Origin: Thalassospira sp. MCCC 1A01148
GTDB taxonomy: Bacteria > Pseudomonadota > Alphaproteobacteria > Rhodospirillales > Thalassospiraceae
Length of the DNA: 64,000 nt
Assembly: GCF_001613795.1 (NCBI RefSeq)
Contig: NZ_LPVZ01000020.1
Span: forward strand, 496,001 to 560,000
Reading direction: 5' to 3'
In this document: piece by piece, positions 38,852-46,842 of the stretch
How positions within the stretch are numbered: the first letter of the stretch is position 1
Layout of the letters: the number at the start of each line of letters is the position of its first letter
The notes under the pieces: model-generated
What the model was told of the DNA's origin: nothing
The model's input: only the letters and a program-made list of their open reading frames with translations
Databases searched by the model: none
Translations under genes and position numbers: made by a program

Positions 38852-39676
38852 TCACAAATAAAACGGGTCGGCTTTTGTGGCTCCTTTTGGAGGCTTTACG
38901 CACCCGATCAAATGATCTGTCTCTACATTACCAAGGGAGTTGGCAATATCTCGGCTATGCCAGAAGTATATCTCGGCGCCAAGATCATGGAGCATTTTAT
39001 GCAAGTCTTTGCCGGAATGATAACTCTCTGGCCATAAGTCCGTCGCCTGCGGGTCATATGTTCCATTAAAGACGAATCTTCCACCTGGTTTAAGAACACG
39101 CAATGCTTCGGACAACGCCTGTTTGGTGTCCGAAGCATATGAGAGTACATTCGCCATAACCACACAGTCGTATTGTTCGTCTTCAATGGAGAGGTTTTCC
39201 ATATTCATCGGCAATATTTTCTGATGTGTTGAATACAGATCTACTCCTGTAATGTTTTTCCACGAGAAACCCTGTGTCCAAGCTATAAGAAGTTCATGAA
39301 CCGTGCGGCTGCCAATCGACAACAATTTCTCGTCGCGCAACTCTCGGACTGGGAGTGCAATTACTGCGTATGCCCTCTCACTCAATCGGTTTGTTAGAAC
39401 CTGCTTTGTACTGGTTGTGGTAGCGTTGTGGTCAAAAACTTTTTTGAAATGTTCCGTTTTGCCTAGATCATCTGCTGGTTTCTCTGCTGCAATCTCCTTT
39501 ACTCTCGCCAATTGGCGCATTTGCATAACGAAACTGACGCGATCGAAAATAAACGGTAACCGAACAAACTCTCTAACGACGTTGGCCGGCCTGTGCATCA
39601 AGCCCTTAGCGACGAAAAAGCGATACACATAGTACACCCAAGTGCCTCGCAGGAACCCTTTAACAGTGTTGATCAA
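38852..39676 (-). CDS. SAM-dependent methyltransferase-fold protein, paralogue A
   Basis: The 274-residue protein is a clear paralogue of the product of 43488-44312. Shared landmarks are the HRP/HKP-VREF(V/I)R segment near residue 35, NR(L/K)-(S/A)ER, LLSIGSRTVHELLIAWTQGF, FSWKNI, and RVLKPGGR(F/L)VFN with a final DHLIG. The methyltransferase motif I is atypical: LSIGSRT where DxGxGxG is expected. The Asp after strand 2 (GVDLYSTH) is kept. The N-terminal 60 residues are basic and hydrophobic and may associate with membrane. A glycan methyltransferase or a non-methylating relative are both possible. Confidence 0.72.
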   Translation of the reverse strand: MINTVKGFLRGTWVYYVYRFFVAKGLMHRPANVVREFVRLPFIFDRVSFVMQMRQLARVKEIAAEKPADDLGKTEHFKKVFDHNATTTSTKQVLTNRLSERAYAVIALPVRELRDEKLLSIGSRTVHELLIAWTQGFSWKNITGVDLYSTHQKILPMNMENLSIEDEQYDCVVMANVLSYASDTKQALSEALRVLKPGGRFVFNGTYDPQATDLWPESYHSGKDLHKMLHDLGAEIYFWHSRDIANSLGNVETDHLIGCVKPPKGATKADPFYL

Positions 39677-39697
39677 AATCGCATTCCCATAAAATTC

Positions 39698-40660
39698 CTA
39701 AAAAACCAAAGCAGGATCATGCGGATACCCGGTATCTCTTACTACACCCTCCTTGGCATATCGCTCCCAATCGATAGGACGGTCAGCGGGATAGAACTGA
39801 AAAACGATTGCTGTTCTGGTAAAGCCGGGAGCCGGGTATCCTCCGGCATGCTGAAGATTGTTCAAAAATGGCACAACAAGACCAGGCTTTGGTGAGCGGG
39901 GTTGAACCACATATTTTTTCAGGGAACTCTCAGCTTTGGACTTTACGGTCCGGGAAATATATTCTCGTCCAAGCTGACCTTCTGGACGCGCTCCCAAATG
40001 TCCGATAGCGTTGCGCAAACCTCTTCGAGCATCTTTCCAGACTTCGACGGATTTTTCCCAAGGCAAAAGTTCAATACCGCCGCTCTCAGGGCCCATCTCG
40101 TGCAAATAAAACAGCATGTTGACACAGCTCCCCGGACCAGAGTCACTGTGCCACCCTTGCGATCCTTGGCGTTGTCCAAGGTTAGTCGATTGGTACAATA
40201 CAGCTTGCCAGACCTTGAAATCACAGCCGAAGTAACAAGTCAGAAAGTCTGTCATAACATTTGAAAACAATTCTTCTATTTCAGGAAACTCAACCCAGAA
40301 GTTTCCCGAAAAGTTCTTATTGCCAGAACCTCCACTTTTTTCGACCCAGATATCTGACGCACCTTGAATCTTGCCCCATATCTTATTTGCAAGATTTTGA
40401 GTTTGTTCAGTTTGTAAAGAGGTAAAGCCGTTGACTTTGAAGTCATCAACCTTGTCTCTAATGTGGTTGGAGACCTCAATATCTTGCCCATACGCCCGCT
40501 GGCACTGCTCCCAATAGGCGCTGTATTGAGATGCGTTGCGCCATCCAATTGTCGTCCGGTGTTTATCCACAGAACGAAAATCGAGGAAGTCATTTATCCC
40601 TGCACGCCACCATGCGGGCTTCCCAAGGTGGGATAGGCTAAAACTATCGTTCAATTCCAT
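39698..40660 (-). CDS. Phytanoyl-CoA dioxygenase (PhyH) family Fe(II)/2-oxoglutarate enzyme
   Basis: The 320-residue cupin-like dioxygenase has the Fe ligands HxD in SQGWHSDSGPGSCVN and a distal His in NLQHAGGYPAPGFTR. An Arg follows that would bind 2-oxoglutarate. Family members hydroxylate unactivated carbons in secondary metabolites and lipids. Between a methyltransferase and the amidotransferase-amidase fusion, it could hydroxylate a sugar, an N-acyl group or a lipid of the glycan; the substrate is inferred only from location. Confidence 0.82.
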   Translation of the reverse strand: MELNDSFSLSHLGKPAWWRAGINDFLDFRSVDKHRTTIGWRNASQYSAYWEQCQRAYGQDIEVSNHIRDKVDDFKVNGFTSLQTEQTQNLANKIWGKIQGASDIWVEKSGGSGNKNFSGNFWVEFPEIEELFSNVMTDFLTCYFGCDFKVWQAVLYQSTNLGQRQGSQGWHSDSGPGSCVNMLFYLHEMGPESGGIELLPWEKSVEVWKDARRGLRNAIGHLGARPEGQLGREYISRTVKSKAESSLKKYVVQPRSPKPGLVVPFLNNLQHAGGYPAPGFTRTAIVFQFYPADRPIDWERYAKEGVVRDTGYPHDPALVF

Positions 40661-40706
40661 AACACAACTATCCCTTATGGAGCCAAGAGCAAAACTACTT
40701 GTCCCC

Positions 40707-43319
40707 CTATCTTAGAGCTTCAACAACGTTTGCCTCTGCCGGCACCATATTCAACGACCGCAAACTTTGCAAAAACCTGATCAAACCGATGTCTCGATAT
40801 TTTCTTGCGACAATTTGAGCACCGAACGGCATTCCACGACTATCAGCAAAAACCGGTAAGTTCACTGCCGGCATATGGGTCAATGTCCACATCAACCCTG
40901 GATCTCTATTTTCCACTTCTCCGCGTTGTGGAGCTGCTCCCGCCGTCGATAAACAGATCAGAGCGTCATAATTGGCCATAAAGCCATCCATCTCATCAAT
41001 CATTCTGGTCTGCTCTGCCAAGGCCCCTTTATATTGAGCAGGTGTAACTTCCAGACCTTTCTCAATCAAACGGTACATGGTCTCTGACATTTGATCTTTA
41101 GAGTCGAACTCAGATTGGAAGTAATAGGCTAGACATTTGTTATATAGAGTTTCATGAACTTCATGACTCTTGTTCATCATCACCGGCAATGAAACGTCCT
41201 CTACCACTAGATCGTTGCTCGTCGATTTCAGCTCCTCGACCCAATCAGTGATCGCAGCCTTGGCATAAGGCTCCGCAAAATCCCATGTATGGGTTTTAAC
41301 AAAACCAATCTTCCACGGACCATCTGGATTGATTTTTTGCTTTGCGGGATTTTCAAGAATGCTGTTAATAAAAGGATAGTCTTCGCCATGCACTCGTAAT
41401 GCGTTGAAAGTGCGCTCCATATCTTCCATATGCCTCACAAAGAAGCCAATGGTGTCAAGGGTGTCGGTTGTCTTTAAAACACCAGTTCGCGGCATGACAC
41501 CGTAAGATGGCTTCATTCCGTACACGCCACAAAAGCTGGCAGGCCTGATAATCGAAGCAGCCGTTTGCGATCCCAAAGCAATCGGGACCATGCCCGTCGC
41601 TACCGCAGCAGCAGACCCACTTGAAGAAGTCCCTGGGGTCAACTTTGAGTCATGCGGGTTTAGGGTTTCGTTAAGCTCGTGAACAGCGAACTCGGCCGTT
41701 ACCGTTTTCCCTGCCACACATGCTCCACTTCTCTTAAGGTTGAATACCATTCGAGAATCGTTGCCGGGGGTGAAGTCTTTCCATTGCGGGCTTCCCATTT
41801 CTGTTGGGAAATCAATCGTGTTAAAAATATCCTTTACACCAACCGGTATCCCTTCAAGCAGCCGCATCGGTTGCCCAGAAACCAAATGAACCTCGCTCGC
41901 TCGAGCTGCAGAGTACATCTTGGCTTCGTCAAACCCTACCCACGCCTGTACAGCATGGTTTACGTTCCCAATTCTTTCAGCAAAGGCCTTTGCTACATCC
42001 GTGGGCGTCACAAGACCTTCTCGGAACGCTTCATGGATATGCCTGACACTCCAGTCCCAGATGGGTTTCCGTTCATCTCCCCCACTTGAGCCTTCTGTAA
42101 AAGATCCCGCGAAAACTTCATCTTCAAAAATTGGTGGAGCTTTGGGAGATAACTTCTCGAGAATCTGCTGCGGGAAAGGCTTCAGTACCTCTTTGTTCGG
42201 AGAAGTCTTTTCGGTGATTGGTATATTCTGTTCTTTCAACTGAGGCAGGCGGTGTTTTTCCATGATCTCATAGAATTCCTCCTCAGAGTACCCTGTTATC
42301 TGGAGGTAATAATCGAGAGCTTCTGGACGTTGCGTATCGTGTTTTCGAACCAGATCAAAACCTTCTTCCCGTGTGAGCAACCCATTTCGGACGTCAACGC
42401 TTGAATGGAATGAAGATCGCCCCCAACCACGCTTCAAATAACAGGTGAAATCGTGAACGCCAGGCATGATGCACTCTGCACTCTTATAACCCTTATATGC
42501 GTTTTCCACTTCGGTTTCGCGCCAACCATAGGTGTCGCGAAGGAACTCAGTCTGTCGCTCATCATCCCAAAAAATGTAATCGCCCAAATGCATAATTTTG
42601 ATTTTTGCGTTATCGAAATCTTCATCATTGGGCAATTGGTACATGTGCAGGTCTTTAGGCGTAATGTACTCACAGACCATCTCATCCGGAGTTTTCTTTG
42701 CCGAAAACTCCGTAAAATAGTCTTTGCTGTAGCACGGCTTAACCGAAGTGAAGTAATCCCCTCGCTGCGTAACTTCGGCAACAGACTCACCATAAATTAT
42801 CAGGGGAATATTGAAGTTCATGGCAATATGTATTGGAAACGCCCCAACGCCAGAATGGCACTGCCAACATGCATCACCAATCATCGGAAGCGACCGTTTG
42901 GCCAAACGACCAAGCAAATCTCTGTTTGGGGTGAACTGGATATGATCGACATTAAATGCCTCAAGACAGTTCATTAGGTTGTAGTAGCCGGTCTCGCTTA
43001 ACCAATTATGATTATAGGTTACAGTCAAGGGCTTAACGCCCAATACGTTAACCAAAACGTGGAGCTGAAACATACTGTCTTTGCCACCACTAATTGGAAC
43101 GATACAATCATAGTTTGTACCAGAAGCTTGCTTTACTTCCTTCATCAAACCTTCGAGGGCCCTCCAGCGTTCAGCCCAATCAATATGCATTTTTTGTTCG
43201 GATGACCGGCAGATCCGGCACATACCCATACCATCATCCTGATACCCTTCCTCTGTCTCAGGCATGCAGCAACGCGTGCAGTATTTCATATCGAAGAGAG
43301 GTTTGCCGCTAGCATTCAT
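40707..43319 (-). CDS. N-acetyl sugar amidotransferase fused to amidase-signature hydrolase
   Basis: The 870-residue fusion has two parts. Residues 1-380 form a WbpG/PseA-like amidotransferase with zinc-ribbon pairs (Cys14/Cys17 in CTRCC, Cys34/Cys37 in CRIC) and an intact PP-loop ISGGKDSMF (residues 76-84). After a Pro/Ser/Gly-rich linker (about 365-420), residues 420-870 form a GatA-type amidase. Its triad is visible: Lys496 in PVGVKDIF, Ser565 in PGTSSSGSAAAV and nucleophile Ser589 in TAASIIRPAS, spaced as in GatA. The N-half would amidate an N-acetyl sugar with ATP; the C-half could release the ammonia it needs, as GatA does for tRNA amidation. ATG 43319 has a GGAG site. The start frame and single open frame exclude a sequencing-joined pair. 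Confidence 0.9.
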   Translation of the reverse strand: MNASGKPLFDMKYCTRCCMPETEEGYQDDGMGMCRICRSSEQKMHIDWAERWRALEGLMKEVKQASGTNYDCIVPISGGKDSMFQLHVLVNVLGVKPLTVTYNHNWLSETGYYNLMNCLEAFNVDHIQFTPNRDLLGRLAKRSLPMIGDACWQCHSGVGAFPIHIAMNFNIPLIIYGESVAEVTQRGDYFTSVKPCYSKDYFTEFSAKKTPDEMVCEYITPKDLHMYQLPNDEDFDNAKIKIMHLGDYIFWDDERQTEFLRDTYGWRETEVENAYKGYKSAECIMPGVHDFTCYLKRGWGRSSFHSSVDVRNGLLTREEGFDLVRKHDTQRPEALDYYLQITGYSEEEFYEIMEKHRLPQLKEQNIPITEKTSPNKEVLKPFPQQILEKLSPKAPPIFEDEVFAGSFTEGSSGGDERKPIWDWSVRHIHEAFREGLVTPTDVAKAFAERIGNVNHAVQAWVGFDEAKMYSAARASEVHLVSGQPMRLLEGIPVGVKDIFNTIDFPTEMGSPQWKDFTPGNDSRMVFNLKRSGACVAGKTVTAEFAVHELNETLNPHDSKLTPGTSSSGSAAAVATGMVPIALGSQTAASIIRPASFCGVYGMKPSYGVMPRTGVLKTTDTLDTIGFFVRHMEDMERTFNALRVHGEDYPFINSILENPAKQKINPDGPWKIGFVKTHTWDFAEPYAKAAITDWVEELKSTSNDLVVEDVSLPVMMNKSHEVHETLYNKCLAYYFQSEFDSKDQMSETMYRLIEKGLEVTPAQYKGALAEQTRMIDEMDGFMANYDALICLSTAGAAPQRGEVENRDPGLMWTLTHMPAVNLPVFADSRGMPFGAQIVARKYRDIGLIRFLQSLRSLNMVPAEANVVEALR

Positions 43320-43487
43320 CGCATTGCTCCAGTAAAGGCAGGAAGTTTGATAATCGATGGGTGTTAAGTTAGAAAATCAACAGTGTCAAGCACACCCCAA
43401 AAGCGTTGAATCGTTCAATTGCCTTACTCACAATGAGCTTAAATAAGATCAATTCAAATCTGACGGGAGAATAGAAGAAATGGCTGA

Positions 43488-44312
43488 TTAAAGCCGCATC
43501 TCATCGAACAAACTATTCCCATTTTCGGGCTTCATTGTTCCGATCAAATGGTCAGCTTCATTATGTCCCGCCCTATTGCGATAGTTGCGGGTAGTCCAAT
43601 AGTAGATTCTCATATCAAGTTCTTCAAGGAGAGCTCGGGCATCAGAACCACTGAAGGATGCCCCCGGCCAATCCTGAGCAGCGTCGGGTTCGTACATGAC
43701 GTTGAATACCAATCGCCCACCTGGGCGCAAAACTCTCACTGCCTCTCTGATCGCACTCGGCACATCCCAAGTATCAGAAATTGCGTTTGCTATCACAACA
43801 CAATCGAAAGAATTGTCCGCAAACGCCAACTCTTCCATATTCATGACCCGTATTTTGGGATGGGTTGAAAAAAGATCAACTGCTTGGATATTCTTCCAAG
43901 AGAAACCAAATGACCATGCAAGCAAAAGTTCGTGAGCAGATCGAACGCCAATTGACAACAGCTTCTCGCTCTTCGTTTCTCTGAAGGGCAGAATTGCAAC
44001 GGCGTAATGGCGCTCAGCCTTTCTGTTCGCAAGGACTCGCGTACCTTTGACTTTGGCTACATTTATATCGAGCAACTTCTGGAAGTGAGCCTCTTGACCT
44101 CGTGGATCAAAATTGACAACACCCTCAAGCGCCCGAATACGAGAATAATATCGCATCTGAATCAAGAAACTCAAACGATCATAGATCGCAGGAATTCTAA
44201 TAAATTCCCTGACTGGCATTACGGGTTTATGCAGAATTCCTTTTATCCGCATAAAGCGGTAAGCGTGAATTACAAAAGTGTCCTCAATGATTTTTTTTAT
44301 CCAAGTCTTCAT
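43488..44312 (-). CDS. SAM-dependent methyltransferase-fold protein, paralogue B
   Basis: The 274-residue protein is a paralogue of the product of 38852-39676, equal in length and colinear throughout. It has LLSIGVRSAHELLLAWSFGF at the motif I position (degenerate), QAVDLFSTHPKIRV with the motif II Asp, ANAISDTWDVPSAIREAVRV, and RVLRPGGRLVFNVMY. The pair brackets the PhyH gene and the amidotransferase-amidase fusion. Its start overlaps the next methyltransferase stop by 4 bases. Confidence 0.72.
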   Translation of the reverse strand: MKTWIKKIIEDTFVIHAYRFMRIKGILHKPVMPVREFIRIPAIYDRLSFLIQMRYYSRIRALEGVVNFDPRGQEAHFQKLLDINVAKVKGTRVLANRKAERHYAVAILPFRETKSEKLLSIGVRSAHELLLAWSFGFSWKNIQAVDLFSTHPKIRVMNMEELAFADNSFDCVVIANAISDTWDVPSAIREAVRVLRPGGRLVFNVMYEPDAAQDWPGASFSGSDARALLEELDMRIYYWTTRNYRNRAGHNEADHLIGTMKPENGNSLFDEMRL

Positions 44313-45034
44313 TCCACCCCCGAAAGATTGACTAATCCTTCAACAACACCCGTCACCAAGCATTGAGAATGTTCTCCTGGAGCACATTTTTCAATAAATA
44401 CGCCTGATGAGTAAATACTATCGATATTGTTTGGAATTTTCGTATTTTTATTCTTTTTTGTCTCATATCCAAAGAATTCAATAGTTTTGATATTTTCAAA
44501 ACTACACAAATCCGAAATGAATCTCTCGATTGAAAATATACAGAAAAACAGGGGGTTTTCTTTACTCCCCGCTCGTGACTTCTCAATATCAATTACATGC
44601 TCGCTGATATCTGCAAATTTCACGTCAAACAAAACGTACTTCCTACTTGCAGAGAGCATCATATTCAACAGGCCCTCAAAGTTCGGGTCATGCTGAAACA
44701 CGCCAGTAGCGTTTACGATATCGAACTCCTCATTAAAGTCAAAATCCGACGCGTTCCCGAAGAAGAATTCGTTCTCCGGGTAGTTTTCTCGCGCAAGATG
44801 GATATTTTTTTCACTAATATCTATTCCGGAATAGTCACCTGAAAACCCTAAAGATTTAAGCAGTTCAAGAAAGCGGCCAGTTGCACAGCCTACATCCAAA
44901 ACTCTTTCCAATCTCGACGCTATGGGCCTAAGAAACTTCTTCTCCGTCTCAAAAAAATCCGCTGGCGACTTTTGCGCAAAGATATTTACACATTCGTCTT
45001 CATTCCAGCGCGCATAAATGTCACGCGTGCTCAT
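44309..45034 (-). CDS. Class I SAM-dependent methyltransferase
   Basis: The 241-residue protein has canonical motif I RVLDVGCATGRFLELLKSLG and motif II YSGIDISEKNI. FDIVNATGVFQHDPNFEGLL is the post-II region. It likely methylates a sugar or its amine in the glycan. Coupled to the downstream degenerate methyltransferase paralogue by overlap, so the two may form a heteromer with this one supplying the SAM site. Confidence 0.85.
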   Translation of the reverse strand: MSTRDIYARWNEDECVNIFAQKSPADFFETEKKFLRPIASRLERVLDVGCATGRFLELLKSLGFSGDYSGIDISEKNIHLARENYPENEFFFGNASDFDFNEEFDIVNATGVFQHDPNFEGLLNMMLSASRKYVLFDVKFADISEHVIDIEKSRAGSKENPLFFCIFSIERFISDLCSFENIKTIEFFGYETKKNKNTKIPNNIDSIYSSGVFIEKCAPGEHSQCLVTGVVEGLVNLSGVE

Positions 45035-45071
45035 TTCGCCCCCCCCTGAACAGAAAGCATCAAATCTATAA

Positions 45072-46001
45072 TCAATACGGTAAGCAATTTGTATCGATTC
45101 TCGGTAGCCTCATTGAAGAAACAGATGTCGATCCGATGTCCCCATGATCAACGGTGAGCCCCAAGACCGCCCCTTCCTGTTGTGCAATATCGCAAATCTG
45201 ATCACTGTGACCGCCAAATGGGTAGCACATTACCCAGTTCTGTACGCTTTGCCCAAGTTTGCTAAGCCATTCGACCCCAGATCGGATCTCTTCTCGCACT
45301 TCTGAATGTGATAACTCGGTCAACCAAGGATGACTGTTGGTATGGTTTCCTATAACCATCCCGTGGCCAACCATTTCCTCAATCTGCGTTTCTGACATGT
45401 AGAGCTGTTCGGCGAAACCACGTTCGTCGTCAGTAACAAATCTTTTAAAGAAGTCTTTCGCTAGCTCGTATGCAAATGGTCGCGGTAGTCCTCGCTGCAG
45501 CATTCGCTTTATGTAAAACGTTTCAGCAGAGTCCCAACGCCCACCCTTAGACCAGATCTCCCAGTACTCCTCCGGCGATTTCAAACCTACTTCGCTTTGG
45601 GATTCCAGGATAGCCATATCCATTTTTTCCCGAAGAACCCCATGATCTTTAACAGCCGCCAACAAGAACTGTATTCTGTTAACGGAGAGCAAAGAAAAAT
45701 CACGAGACGAACATACAACTGGGAAAAATATTCCTGAAAGGTCATTTTCTACAAGAACAGGCAATACGTTGATATAATGGTCCAAATAACCATCATCAAA
45801 GCTAAGGATCACACTATTATTCATGTCCTTTGGTTCACCATTGACGATCGCATCAATCGCTTCATGAATTGATATTATATTGAATCTTTTCTTTAAATAT
45901 AAAACTTGATTATTAAATTCATTTAAAGTCCGCACTGGTAAATTTGGGAACATTACGTCGCTGCGATCTCGAACATAATGATACATTACGATCTGCAACA
46001 T
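45072..46001 (-). CDS. Polysaccharide deacetylase (NodB/CE4 family)
   Basis: The 309-residue protein has the NodB motif 1 VILSFDDGYLDHYINVLP with the metal and catalytic Asp pair and motif 2 HxxxH in IGNHTNSHPWL. CYPFGGHSDQ follows late in the sequence. There is no signal peptide, so it probably acts in the cytoplasm on an N-acetylated sugar intermediate. With the formyltransferase gene 28 bases upstream in transcription, a deacetylate-then-reacylate scheme is plausible. Confidence 0.85.
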   Translation of the reverse strand: MLQIVMYHYVRDRSDVMFPNLPVRTLNEFNNQVLYLKKRFNIISIHEAIDAIVNGEPKDMNNSVILSFDDGYLDHYINVLPVLVENDLSGIFFPVVCSSRDFSLLSVNRIQFLLAAVKDHGVLREKMDMAILESQSEVGLKSPEEYWEIWSKGGRWDSAETFYIKRMLQRGLPRPFAYELAKDFFKRFVTDDERGFAEQLYMSETQIEEMVGHGMVIGNHTNSHPWLTELSHSEVREEIRSGVEWLSKLGQSVQNWVMCYPFGGHSDQICDIAQQEGAVLGLTVDHGDIGSTSVSSMRLPRIDTNCLPY

Positions 46002-46029
46002 CCACTCCTACAATAGAAAAATTCACTCC

Positions 46030-46842
46030 TTATGGAATGTATCGAACTTTTTCTTTACGACTATTTTGAACGTTCAGGTATTCTGAGATCTTTTTATCGT
46101 CCCATCTAGACAAGCAGTCTAACAACTTCTCTGCAGTGAAGTCTTTATTGTAGTAAGTACGCCCGACATTCAGGTCCTGCTCAAAGACTTTCTCAGTTCC
46201 AGCTTCGATTTCCGACAATGCCTGCACCTGAAGCTTTACACCCGTTATGATTGACTTAACACTACCATCATGAATCTGATCCCCCTCGACGAAATCGACC
46301 AACCCTTGATGCAATATCGGACCGGAATCAATACCCTCGTCTAGATGGAAAACCGTAACACCCACATATTCCGGCTCATTGTTGAAAAATGGCCAAAATG
46401 ATGTTGCCACACCTCTGTAGTAGGGGGATAAGCCCAAATGGATATTAACGAAGTGAGGCGTCATATCCAGCAAGTCACGCTTCACCAGACTGGTCCCGAA
46501 CACAGCAAAAGCATCGGGCCTCAGACCTGCGATTAAATCTATCACCTCCGGTCGATTCAATCTATCCGGGTCAATCTGAAAGAATGGAACACCTTCGGGT
46601 ATAGAAAAATCACCACCCCCCATAGGGAGCAGATACTCCTGCTCTTTTTGCTCGAACTCCCGCAAATAACTTGCAATAACATCAGCTCCAGAAAGAGTAC
46701 CTAGTTTTGCCCTCTCTGCGAGATTGCGCTTTGGCTGCTTCCCCTCTGAAAAGATACCAACAACTTCATGTTTTTTGCATATTTGGTTCACCATATATTT
46801 GTGACGAACCTTGTTACTTGTCAGAATAATTACTCGCATCAA
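46030..46842 (-). CDS. Formyltransferase family protein (sugar N-formyltransferase candidate)
   Basis: The 270-residue protein has the formyltransferase core: FVNIHLGLSPYYRGVATSFW carries the Asn and His. VTVFHLDEGIDSGPILHQG carries the catalytic Asp. These are shared with methionyl-tRNA and sugar N-formyltransferases that use 10-formyl-tetrahydrofolate. It lacks the tRNA-binding C-terminal domain of Fmt, which favours a sugar amine acceptor. It overlaps the upstream glycosyltransferase-like gene by 4 bases; ATG at 46839 is an alternative start. Confidence 0.85.
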   Translation of the reverse strand: MMRVIILTSNKVRHKYMVNQICKKHEVVGIFSEGKQPKRNLAERAKLGTLSGADVIASYLREFEQKEQEYLLPMGGGDFSIPEGVPFFQIDPDRLNRPEVIDLIAGLRPDAFAVFGTSLVKRDLLDMTPHFVNIHLGLSPYYRGVATSFWPFFNNEPEYVGVTVFHLDEGIDSGPILHQGLVDFVEGDQIHDGSVKSIITGVKLQVQALSEIEAGTEKVFEQDLNVGRTYYNKDFTAEKLLDCLSRWDDKKISEYLNVQNSRKEKVRYIP

